A stretch of DNA of 64,000 bases from Parietaria judaica (taxonomy: Eukaryota; Streptophyta; Magnoliopsida; Rosales; Urticaceae): assembly GCA_954871525.1 (NCBI GenBank), contig OX940872.1, positions 28,305,746-28,369,745 of the forward strand, given 5' to 3'. The notes under the pieces are model-generated. The model had not been told where the DNA came from and searched no databases. It saw only the letters and a program-made list of their open reading frames with translations. Both the position numbers and the translations under genes were made by a program. Of the stretch, positions 21,280 through 31,683 are shown one piece after another. Every line of letters starts with the position of its first letter. Within the stretch, counting starts at the first letter, position 1.

Positions 21280-22690
21280 CAAATCCCAAACGTCCAAATT
21301 TTGTCAACAAATAATGGAGGTTCGAGACTTGAAGAAGCCGCAATATGTGTCGACAAAAATTGAGGTTAGAGATTTGCAAAGCTACTCTACACTGTTTTTT
21401 GTCGAAAAATTTGGAGGTTTGATATTTGCAAAAACCACTCTATACTAATTTTGGTCAACAAGATTTGGAAGTTCGAGATTTGAAGAAGTCGCTCTACGAC
21501 AATATTTGTCAAAGAAATTTGGAGGTTCGAGATTTGCATAAGCCACTCCACACCAATTTTTGTCGACAAAAAATTGGATGTTCGATATTTGAAGAAGCCG
21601 CTCTACACCAACTTTCATCAACAAAATTTGGAAGTTCAGATTTGAAGAAGCCGTTCCACATCAATTTTCATTAACAAATTTGAGAGTTCGTGATTTAAAG
21701 ATGTTGCTCTACATCAATTGTTGCCAATAAAATTCAAAAGTTCGAGATTCGCAAAGCAGCCACTCTACAAAAAAAATTGCCAAAAAATTTTGAGATTCGA
21801 TATTTGCATAGACCAAAATTGGTGTTGCGACTTCTGCAAATCTCGACTTTCAAATTTTTTTGACGAAAATTGGTGTACAGTGGCTTCTTCAAATCTTGAA
21901 CCTTCATTTTTTCTAACAACGATTGATGTTAAACAACTTCTTCAAATCTCGAACCTCCAAATTCTGTCCACAAAAATTGGTGTAGAGTGACTTTTTCAAA
22001 TCTCAAACTTCCAAATTTTGTCAACAAATATTGGTGTAGAGCGGCTTCTTCAAATCTCCAACTTCCAATTTTGTTGACAAAAAATGGTGTCCTGCGGCTA
22101 ATTCAAATCTCGAACCTCCAAATTTTATTGACAAAAACTGATAGAGAGCAACTTCTTCATACCTCAATCCCCAAATTTTGTTGACAAAAATTGGTATAGA
22201 GCGGATTCTTTAAATCTAAACATCCGAACTTTGCCGACATAAATTGGTGTAGTACTGCTACTGCAAATCTCGAACCTCGAAGTTTTTTCGACCCAAAAAT
22301 GGTGTAGAACGGCTTCTTCAGATCTCGAACTTCCAAATTTTGTTGGCGAAAAATTGGTGTAGAGCGGCTTCTTCAGATCTCGAACTTCCAAATTTTGTTG
22401 GCGAAAAATTGGTGTAGAGCGGCATCTTCAGATCTCGAACTTTCAATAGCTGTTGAAAAAAATTGGTAAGTAGGGTTTTTTGGAACGTATCAATAAGCGA
22501 GACCCACGAGTTGTTTCATGCCACAAATAAACTCTTTTACTCAATAAATCCGATGGACACTCTTCAAATCTTGAACTTCCAAATTTTTTGGCAAAGATTG
22601 ATGTAGAGAGGCTTCTTCGTATCTCAACCTTCACATTTATAGACAAAAATTAGTGTAGAGCAGACTTTTTCAAATCCCAAACCTCCAAAT
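21280..22690. repeat. Inverted ~55-bp minisatellite (large hairpin)
   Basis: The left half (about 21280-21815) contains about ten units of the form ttggaggttcgagatttgaa followed by gaagccgctctacaccaatttttgt. The right half (about 21820-22690) contains about fifteen units of the exact reverse complement (attggtgtagagcggcttct...aaatctcgaacctccaaa). Neighbouring units are 55-60 bases apart; near-identical ones start at 22321, 22376 and 22431. The switch falls on the palindrome accaaaattggt near 21813-21824. A transcript across it would fold into an imperfect hairpin with arms of about 0.5 kb. Confidence 0.85.
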
Positions 22691-23676
22691 TGTATAAGAC
22701 AAAAAATGGTGTATGAAGACCTGACAATCAGCAAAAATATGTCGAACTTGTACTCTTATTTTTCTCTACACATGAGTGACCTACAAGTCACAACAAACTT
22801 AGTTATTGGATCAAAAGCCCTATATCAGTAACTGTTATTAACAACAAACTTGGTTTTTCAACCATTATCAACTCATTTGGAAAACAATAGAGGATTTACT
22901 CAGAATTTGCCATTAATAACGTACAACATTCAAATTTGAATTTGAGGCATCGTTTGGGGGAGATCATAACAAAAATTCAGATTTGTATTTTAGCTCAATA
23001 ATTTACTTAAACAAGATCTTGGGTGCACCACCCGTTTTTCCGAGGTACGTAAAAGCCCAAAGAGGATTACCTAGCGGAGAGAGCAAAGGTACGTGACGGC
23101 CTAACTGCAATTAACTTAGGTTCGCTGATGAAATTATGTATACCGTGATGTGTCGGGTATATGCTCATAACCCAACATTTTAACTACTAATTTTTTATGT
23201 TGATATCCCATGCTATATATTATATAAGAAGAATTTTACTAAGACAGTTTTTTGTTTGTCTGTTAAGGCTGGGCGTTCTCTAAATTATGTAAGCTGGGCG
23301 GCTTGAACTAGGTATCTCAAAGATTTTAAGTTAAATACTCATACAAATCGAGCTAGCCTCTTTTTTACTCTTTTTTTTTTCTTTTTTTTTTATTTTTTAT
23401 AAAGAATCAACATTTTTTTTTATAAGATAGATTTACAATGTCATGACAAAGAATGATTCAAGATCAGCTATTCCATAAACCGGCCCGGACATATTTACCG
23501 TACTCTACCCCAAAAAAAAGATAGATAGGAATCGAGCAAGCCTTATTAATATGAGTATGCAATACATAATTTCTTTAACTTTTTGAAATCATTTTAGCTA
23601 TGGATGTACTAAATTTAAAAATAAGTTCTGAATTTAAGTCCTTTTGGGCTCAAAATGATTTATCATGGCATGTCAT
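22691..23676. other. Spacer between inverted array and UBP-like tail
   Basis: Mostly AT-rich with poly-T runs near 23365-23425. No exon or element end is recognised. The segment gggtgcaccacccgtttttc near 23022 hints at a decayed element, but no partner end was found. Confidence 0.3.
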
Positions 23677-26600
23677 TCAGTTCGAAACTTGACTCTCCAC
23701 AATCTGACGGTTTAAGTTTTGGTACCCAAAGTTTAAGGTTTGTTTTCGGGCTGCAATCTTAAAACAACTTTGTGAATAGTTCTCGAGCTCACCGTCAACA
23801 ATAGTCCAATCACGGTTCGATTTTATATCCTGACTGGCTGAATTCCAGATGATTCGCTCTAGATCAGACCCTTTTTGATGTTCCGCCTGTTCGCCAATTG
23901 CTGAAATGGATTCTTTCCTCCAAACTTGGACTTCCCTTGCTTCACCTCCGGCCCCGGCCTCTTCCTCTTCTTCCCGCGGTCGTAGCTTGCATCCCTGCAA
24001 AAGAAATAAAAATAAAAAATAAAGGTGGACACAAGAATTGAACTCAAATAAAATAGCAGAGCTCATTTTCACAAGAAAAAATTATCCAACTGCTTATTTA
24101 TTTAAATTTATTTCGAATTTGGAATTAAAGACAGAGACTTATACAAACTTACCGGTCATCTCCAATGAAATCGTCGCTAACACTCTTGACAGCACGAGAT
24201 TCCACGTCATTCTGAGAGGGTATTTCCAAGTCATCCCCTTTTGGAACTACAACCAGAAAATATTCAACCCTAAGTAACTATTACTAGATAATGATAACAA
24301 AACTGCATCGAGTTAAAAAACAATTAAGTTACTGAAATCCATATTACTCCAAGTATAATACAAAATCAACGTACCTGCCTCCATGTCAGCCAAAGATTCT
24401 CTGTTATTCTGAGAGGGTGTTGCCGTTTCAGCCAATTGCTGAAATGGATTCTTTCCTCCAGACTTGTACTTCCTTTGCCTAACCTCCTCCTTCGGCCTCT
24501 TCCTTTTCTTCTTCCCGTGGTTGTAGCTTGCATCCCCGCAAGAAAATTTTTAAAAATAAAATAAAGGCGGACACGAGACTTAACCTCCAATAAAATAGCA
24601 GCTCATTTTCACAAGATGAATTTCCATGATCCATTGACATGTGAAGTAACGAATAACCATTTCTTATTATAACGTTATTTATGCTACTTGCTCGGTTCTT
24701 ATCTAAGTGCTTATGTATATAAATTTATTTCATAATTGGAATTAAAGACCGAGACATATTCAAACTTACCGGTCATCTCCTGTGTCATGGATGCGAATAC
24801 TCTCGACAGCGCGAGATTCCATGTCATTATGAGGGGATATTTCTGTGTCATCTAATTCTGGAACTGCAACCAGAAAGTATTTAACCCCTTAGCAACGATT
24901 ACTAGATTCATATAAAAAAAATCACTGCATCGAGTAAAAAAACAATGAAGTAAAAAAACTGAAATCCATAAAACTCCAAGTAGAATTCAAAATCATTGTA
25001 CCCATACCGATGTCAGCCAAAGACTCTATGTTATTCCGAGAGGGTGTTGCCACGTCATCCCATTTGGCAACTGCGACCAGAAAATATCGAACCACTAAGC
25101 AACAATTACAAAATAAAAAAAACTACATGGAATAAAAAACAATAAAGTTACTGAAATCAATATAACTCCAATTAGAATTCAAAATCAACGTACTATGTCG
25201 AAAGTCAGCGGGAGATTCTACATCATTCTGAGAAGGTTTTGCCTATGATTGTGAGTAATAGTCAATTATCAAGTTAGAAACTCGTCTCAACTTACGGAAA
25301 AAGAGAAGAAAAGAAAGCGATAATGTACCTGACTTCTTTTCCAGTCAGGTAGTCCAGAACTTGAATCAGAACTTGAATCCTTCTTGATGCTTTGTGGTGG
25401 TACATAACTTCTATCGCGTAGGTAAAACAACATGCAAGCAGTCTGTTCTAGTACTTTCTTCTCTGCTCCCATCATGGAAACCTGCAACATAACAAGTTGT
25501 ACAAGTTATATTTTCATCTGTTATATATTCATATTACACATTGTGGTACATAACTAGTTCACCTAAAATAAGCACCATATTAAGAAATTTTAACTTTGTA
25601 ATAGAGCTACAGCTAGAAAAGTAATTAATTGTTGGAGTTCTTAAGCATTAAAAGATCAAGACAGAACTTCAAAACAATATGGGACATTTTATACATATAG
25701 GACAAGAGACTTTACATAAGCGTTTTTGCTTACCTTCTCATCGTCAACCGAATGCCAAAAACCACTCGACGAGCGAATGAAGCAGTGGTAGTGACCTCCA
25801 ACACTATTACGAACTACAACCCCCTAGAGATTGTATCTTGCATGTCCCTGCATCATGGAACATTAAAAACATCAAGAACCAAAATAACAGTAATTAAGTT
25901 TCAACGTAAGAAAAAATCGAGTTGAATGACCCTCACCCCGCTACTAGTGAGATATGGCCCTAAGTCTAAAATTGGATCGAAGAGGACTTTCTTCTTAAAA
26001 AATACTCCAGCAGAATCTCTTTTCAAGTGGATAGTCAAAACGCGAGGCGGAGTTTGTATTGAGAACTGCTTGAGAGCATTAGTATCCTTCAGCTTGCAAT
26101 TTTTGCATGTAAACGTACATTGACGTTCTTCAGATGTGAAGCGCCTAAGTGCCTTAACAACCGAGTTTCCCTTGTCTATTTCAAGACTTAAGTTCACGAA
26201 CAGAACAGAATTGTTATGTACACAGAGGCACTTACAACATTTTACCTGCAAAACTTAAACAGAACCATTAATATGACATGAGAAAGAAAAACTTGACTTG
26301 TTCAATTCTAATGAAATTTTCAAGTGTCTAAATAGGTTTCTGATAGGAACCGGGTCGATTTCTTCGCCGGAAAATTCAGAAATGCAGCAAACAACCAAAA
26401 ATGCAACACCGTAAATCCGGCCAACGGGGAATTCACCAAGACGATGAATCCCCTTAATAAATTAATTAAACCAATAAAACGCGTATCTATCAATTCGTTA
26501 ATAAGCCCCAATAAATAAAAAACATAAACCTAATAACAACACCACATAAAAGATCCAAAGAAAAACTAATCCTAATATTAATAGCTTAATTGCACAAAAT

Positions 26601-27819
26601 ACATTTCCTATCACTTTCAAACAGAACTGTTATCTTAAAACTAGAACACCCTTACCGGATAATCCCGTTCTAACCCTCAGAACTTGTTACAGGCAAGTTA
26701 GCTGTTTCAATATGAATCATTTTTAAATCCCTAACTTTATATTACCTTGCACGATATTTTCATTTGGAGTTTGGACTATGTTTGAACTAAGTTATTTTCA
26801 TTTGGACTTCATTTGAGATATTTATAAATAAAAATCAACAGTTTTTTTTTTCCTTCAAAATACGATGCGATTTTCATTCATAAAAACAGCAAAAGACGTG
26901 GTAAATATTCCCAAACTACTCTCAATACCAGTTTCACTTCAACCCTGAAACTTACAAGCCATGTAAAAGATGACACAAAATACCTTACTGTTGAGGATAC
27001 CACCAAAAATGTTGAATATCGGACTTTTCTTATAGGCTTCTCGGGACTGAATTGACAATGACAGAGGCAAGCAACATGATGCGTGCATTGCTTCTAGGAG
27101 CTTCACCATGCATTCTAGCGCATCTCGTGGTTTTGAATAATCTCTCACTTTATGGAGTCAAAGGTATACATTTTACGAAGTTAAAACGAGATAAATTTAA
27201 TACCTTGAAAAAATAAAAGGATACATCTGAAGTGATGAATGAACTGATCTAGAGAAAAAGGTGTAGCGGATAGAGGTCGACGGGCACCGCTAACGTGCTT
27301 TCGCATCTCGCACATGGTACAAAATACCGCCTTAATGTCATAAGCAGAGTGAGTTGTTGGGGAGATAAACTGGCATAAACTCTTATGCTTGCCACTCAGT
27401 AAATACGCTGCTAACGGCTCGGTGTAAGTCAGGCATTGCATAATGACGTTGAGAAAGTCAGTGTTCCCCGCGTTTTTTAAACCAGCACCCTGAGATTGAT
27501 TACACGATGTTATTAGGCTGATCCAAATGACTAAAAATCAAATAAATAAAATGTAGATGTAGTAAACAAAATAAACCCAATTTCTTGAGATGCTTACAAC
27601 ACTTATTATCGTGTGCTCCCGATCAAATTCATAAGACTTATCTGTGTCCCAGCCTGTGTCCCAGCCTGAGCCCACGCCCCAGAGCGGCGGATAAAACTCA
27701 GTACCCATTGGAATCCATTTCGGTCGGTTAATGTTCACCTCCCGCAAAGAATTACGCTCAGGATCTGCTTTCCTCCTCCTTTGCCTGTTTCTTGATGTAG
27801 TCTTCTTCCCCATTGCCAA
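23677..27819 (-). pseudogene. Ubiquitin-specific protease-like gene with dead Cys box
   Basis: Exons follow the plant UBP23/UBP25 order: a start region (27819 to ~27600, MAMGKKTTSRNRQRRRK...), Cys-box exon (~27490-27220), exon ~27148-26945 (RDALECMVKLLEAMHASC), zinc-finger/fingers exon (~26245-25930, with CCKC and CKNC pairs and TPPRVLTIHLKR), His-box exon (~25850-25738, GGHYHCFIRSSSGFWHSVDD) and QTACMLFYLRDRSY exon (~25490-25330). Then come the repeated Lys-rich tail modules. Deubiquitinases cut ubiquitin from proteins using a Cys in GNTCFLN; here it reads GNTDFLN, so the nucleophile is Asp. The His-box exon carries TAG where relatives have Tyr (YNL-stop-GVVV), though an acceptor at that TAG could skip it. 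This is either a pseudogene or a catalytically dead relative; I favour a pseudogene. Confidence 0.75.
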
Positions 27820-28900
27820 AGTATTCGGTGAAAGCCAGTCCGGTTTCTCAGTGCCCTAATTCGTTTACCAAATGAAGAAAAGTGTCCCTGGTTAGGGTTT
27901 GGAGGAAAGAGCGGAATGCAAAAATCGAAATCGAAATCGAAAGAAGCACAGAGTGAACATGTATTCAAAGATCAGTACAGAAATGGCAGCGATCGGTAGA
28001 AACTCACGAATCGAATTGTAAAATCTTGAGCACAAATAAAAAAACCCAAACTCGTTTGAAAACAATTCCACAGAGATCGAAACCGAAATCTCGCGAAGCA
28101 CAGCGATCGATCACTGAGTTTGAGCTTGGAATGAATCTGTCTAACAAGCTCGTTTGAAAACAGTTCCACGCATAGCCAGATCAAGAATCAAGATCAAATT
28201 CTCACGATCACCAGACCAAGCACAGTGTGGATTTCGTTTTCAAAGAAGCATTTCCAAAACGAAATTAAAAAAGAATTGCAAGAAATAGATACAAGGAAAA
28301 AAGAATATATATATATATATAGATATAAGAAAAGAGATCTACACAAAATTAGTAACCGAAACAGTCATTTCCCGTACTCAGTACCAAAGTAGCACTAGTT
28401 CTTGCAAAATCATCGAAGCTTCAGGCGAATTTGGGACTTAGGGTTTTAAATCATCGTGAAAATCGATTTCGACATCTCGAAAAGTAGAGAGAAATTCACC
28501 TCCGGAAACAGTCGACGCCGAGCTGAGACCTCGAGCTGGCGATCCTCTCAGCACCGAGAGCCGACCTCCATGGACGCGATTTCTAGAGAGAGAGACGAAG
28601 AGTGAGAGAGAGCCAACAACACGAAGGAGCCACACAAAGCTTTCAATTCAATAGGATCTGGAATTTCGAAGTCTCTCGCAGAAGCCAATTTCGATACTGC
28701 CCCTGCCAATTTCGAACTCTCTCGCAGCACAATCAGCTTTATCCAAAGGGTAGTTTCGTACTTTACGAGTGAATAGTATCGCGGATTTGTCTTGTTCCGT
28801 GAATACCCCTGCGAAGCTGAGAGGAGATAATGGTAATCGACTGGGCTGAGAGATCGATCCAACGCCCAGATTCACCCATCAGCATTTATCTTTTCCAGTG
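27820..28900 (-). other. 5' region of the UBP-like locus
   Basis: An internal duplication is visible: aactcgtttgaaaacaattcc near 28049 and aagctcgtttgaaaacagttcc near 28147, with cgaaatcgaaatcgaaa and gcgaagcacagcgatcgatc phrases. A GC-richer stretch at 28480-28880 with a short GA run resembles a promoter/5' leader for a minus-strand transcript. The overlapping short ORFs share no family resemblance. Confidence 0.4.
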
Positions 28901-29639
28901 ACTCAATGCTCCTCACGCCTCGTTTATCCATTTATTATTAATTAATACCTACTATTTAATGAGTTTTTAATATAATTAATAGCAATAAAATTATTTAATT
29001 ATGATTTTAATTTTTATTACATTTTAAACACTTAAACTCAAAGAGTAATTATAAATATATATATATAAATATAACAATAATACTTTTAAAAAGTCTATTA
29101 ACGCGGTGACTTCATGTCTTGAGAATGCCTGAAATTGTTATCAAACGAGCTTGTTAGACAGATTATTCCAAAGATGAGAGACGAAGAGAAGTACCAAAAT
29201 GGCAGGGATGAGAGCTATCGAAGAGAAGTCGGTCTCAATAAGGAGAGATTATCTGTTTCAAAGAGACCGAGTTAGAATTTAGATACTTTAATGAACCTTT
29301 CATTTTGACAACAAATAAAAATACAAAATACAAAAATTAACTCCCTATTAATTGAAGCGAAAAATTCCATAAAATATAACATCTTAACTTTTATTTCATG
29401 GCATTTGTTTATTTTCTTACTTACACTTTGCCCTCCATTTATATTCCGGTGCAATTTCCGTGCCGCATCTGAAATTCAAAAGACAAATTCCCCGAAATAC
29501 AATTCTGAAAGCAAAATGCACCGCAAAGTGAAATTGAGCCGAGATCGACGCCGATTACTCTTATTTTCTGATTCGACAGCGAAACCGGAAGGCCACTACT
29601 CGACGAGACCCAAGCATTTTGAGGCCAAGACTTGTCCTT

Positions 29640-29840
29640 GGCTTTCATGACCAAAACCCGAGCCCAAGCAACCCACCCCTCCCAAGGCATCCTCTTGTCC
29701 CACGGGCTGCCCCACTCCAGTATCAGCCTCACCCCTCTCTCCGCCTCTCTCTCCGCCTCCTCGAACCGCCCCTGCCCCAGCACCACGTGCGGCTCGCCCA
29801 CAAACGGGTTCTTCTCCACGTGCAAATTAACAAATGTTAC
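29640..29840 (-). pseudogene. Orphan exon of a conserved plant protein
   Basis: The minus strand reads NPFVGEPHVVLGQGRFEEAE, REAERGVRLILEWGSPWDKR and MPWEGWVAWARVLVMKAKDK before losing sense after WPQNAW. The composition and the two-helix (TPR-like) pattern EEAEREAERG are those of a real exon, and I believe this block occurs in a conserved plant family, but I cannot name it. The upstream side runs into AT-rich sequence and the downstream side into unrelated frame, so it is a severed fragment. GC content is sharply higher than the flanks. Confidence 0.5.
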
Positions 29841-30298
29841 ATAAGTTTGATTGAAGTTAACCTCGAGTTCTTGATTTAAATTCAAAGTTAAGGACAATGA
29901 ATTTGGATTAAAATCACGTCTTACTTGGAGTGGAGTGTTTGCGAACGTCGAGTTTCCGATTGTTTAAATTATTTGATATGATATTTACAAGAGATAATTG
30001 ATTATCCAAAGCTGTTCAACTTGAAACCCACTTAGCACCCCAGTCATCTGAATATCTTTTTTAACACTCGAAATAGCATTTAAATTTAATTACTCGTGAA
30101 TTCGTTTTTTTTTTTTTCAATTCACTTTTGCTTAAAGCACTTGATAGGGAGACAACGGAGATGGTCGGAATTTCAGTTTTCGCTACAAATCTAAGCTTAC
30201 GAGTGATTTTAGTTTAACGTGCCAGTTGCCTATATTCGACATTACACTACAAACTTGCTAAACAATCGGATTTCCAAGCCATACCGCAGAAAACGTGG

Positions 30299-30600
30299 CC
30301 TTGGAATAGAGCTGCATTTGGCGACTCCACGACGCGTCGCGATGGAATTCGCCAAAATCGCGAGAAGGCGCGTCGCGATGCGTCGCGGCGAGTGGAGTCG
30401 CGACTCATCGCGATGTTGATCGAGAGAGAGAGAGAGAGCGACTGTGTGAGTGAGAGAGAGAGGGAGAGAGCGGGATAGTGACGACGGAAGAAAATCGCGA
30501 TTCGTCGCGACGGTGACGCTTGAATCGCGACGGTGACCCCTGAATCGCGACTCGTCGCGATCTTGTGTTTCCCGTCGCCAAACGCAGCTCTACCTTGGAA
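30299..30600. mobile_element. CpG-rich hAT MITE, copy 2
   Basis: The element is 30307-30592 (286 bp). Its ends are TAGAGCTGCATTTGGCGA and TCGCCAAACGCAGCTCTA. It is flanked by ccttggaa at 30299-30306 and 30593-30600, a perfect 8-bp duplication. The interior has the same gcgactcgtcgcga motifs plus a GA tract. It belongs to the same family as the elements at 14887 and 35365. Confidence 0.92.
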
Positions 30601-30835
30601 TGATCATACGTAACATACACACACGGAAACGGATTGCCCAAGTTGCATAAAATCATACGACGAGACGGTGGATCAAGAAATGAATTGAGAATTTTGCAAA
30701 ACTAATACACAATAACCAACAGATTTCAGAGCAACCTAAAACAAAATGGAAAATCTCCATCAAAGGTTCACCTCCAATAGTAGTGGTTTAATCAATAATT
30801 ATACAAGTTATGCAGACTATTTTCCTCCAAATTCA

Positions 30836-31640
30836 CTACAAGAAATACGGGACACCTGTCCTCGGTCCTCTCATCTGGTTGTTCTCCTCCGTCTCCGTGA
30901 AGAACTTCACTTCTCTCTCCTGCCACCGTAAAAATCACGAGGATGAAGATGATTTCAAAAAAGAAATCCAAAAATAAATGAACAGGAAGACGATGGGTGA
31001 GTGACAGTTATTATTACCATGTTCTCGTTAAAACTTAGGATCGATGCTACATTGCCACATCGGTAACAGTAATTTGGCGCAGACCAAACCTGAAAGATAA
31101 AAAACCGGAATTATTGATGAAGACCTATTGAAAACATAAAAAACCCATTTCCATGACACAAATAGTGTCGAGTCTAACCGTAACAAGGCCTTTGTCCTGG
31201 AACATGTACTTAAGGCCTTCTTGTACAAGCTGGTGTGCTCGGCAAACCAGGTCGAGTTTGTTAACATGATTGAACTGATAAAGGAAAAACAAGAGCAGAC
31301 TTCCGAGTTTAGAAATATATTTTATAAAAAGCAATAAAAGATGAATTAAAAATAACTGAGGAAAAGGTGGGAAAATTAAATCAAAGAATACTCACCTCAG
31401 AAGTGACCCTGGACCCAAAAAGCCAACCTGCTCCACGTGGACTGACTGCCCATGTTTCGATATCTTCAGGATCGCTCCACATGAGGTCACAAAACGGACC
31501 CTCGTGAGGAATTTCACAATTTCGGTCAATGACCCTTATCTGCGAGAAGGAAAAATTAATATGATATTAACAAACTTCATAAATAAAATAGTCATAAATG
31601 ATCATTAAAGTAACTCATCTTGCAATCAAGTATATCCAGA

Positions 31641-31683
<43 letters not shown>

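Larger units (their letters stand above)
20700..25070 (-). repeat. Repeated tail-exon modules of the UBP-like locus
   Basis: A module on the minus strand contains exon A (DD-E-PS-NDVES-A, e.g. LEIPSQNDVESRAVKSVSDD) and exon B (GDASY--GKKRKRP-EV, then GGKNPFQQLA). Copies lie at about 24130-24590 and 23790-24010. Exon A alone recurs at about 24775-24870 and 25010-25070, and a decayed, frameshifted copy lies at 20700-21240. Intron phrases such as gcgaccagaaaatattcaac and ttactgaaatccata recur with the same spacing. The module therefore spread by local tandem duplication. Confidence 0.7.

Noticed and set aside
21263..22646. CRISPR-like array of regular short repeats
   Set aside because: Units are contiguous 55-60 bp minisatellite copies without unique spacers, in two orientations, in a plant genome.
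27892..28184. Two related ORFs (LRFRFRSLWNCFQTS...) as a duplicated small gene
   Set aside because: They come from a duplicated 5' leader phrase with gaaatcgaaatc repeats; no start context or family support.
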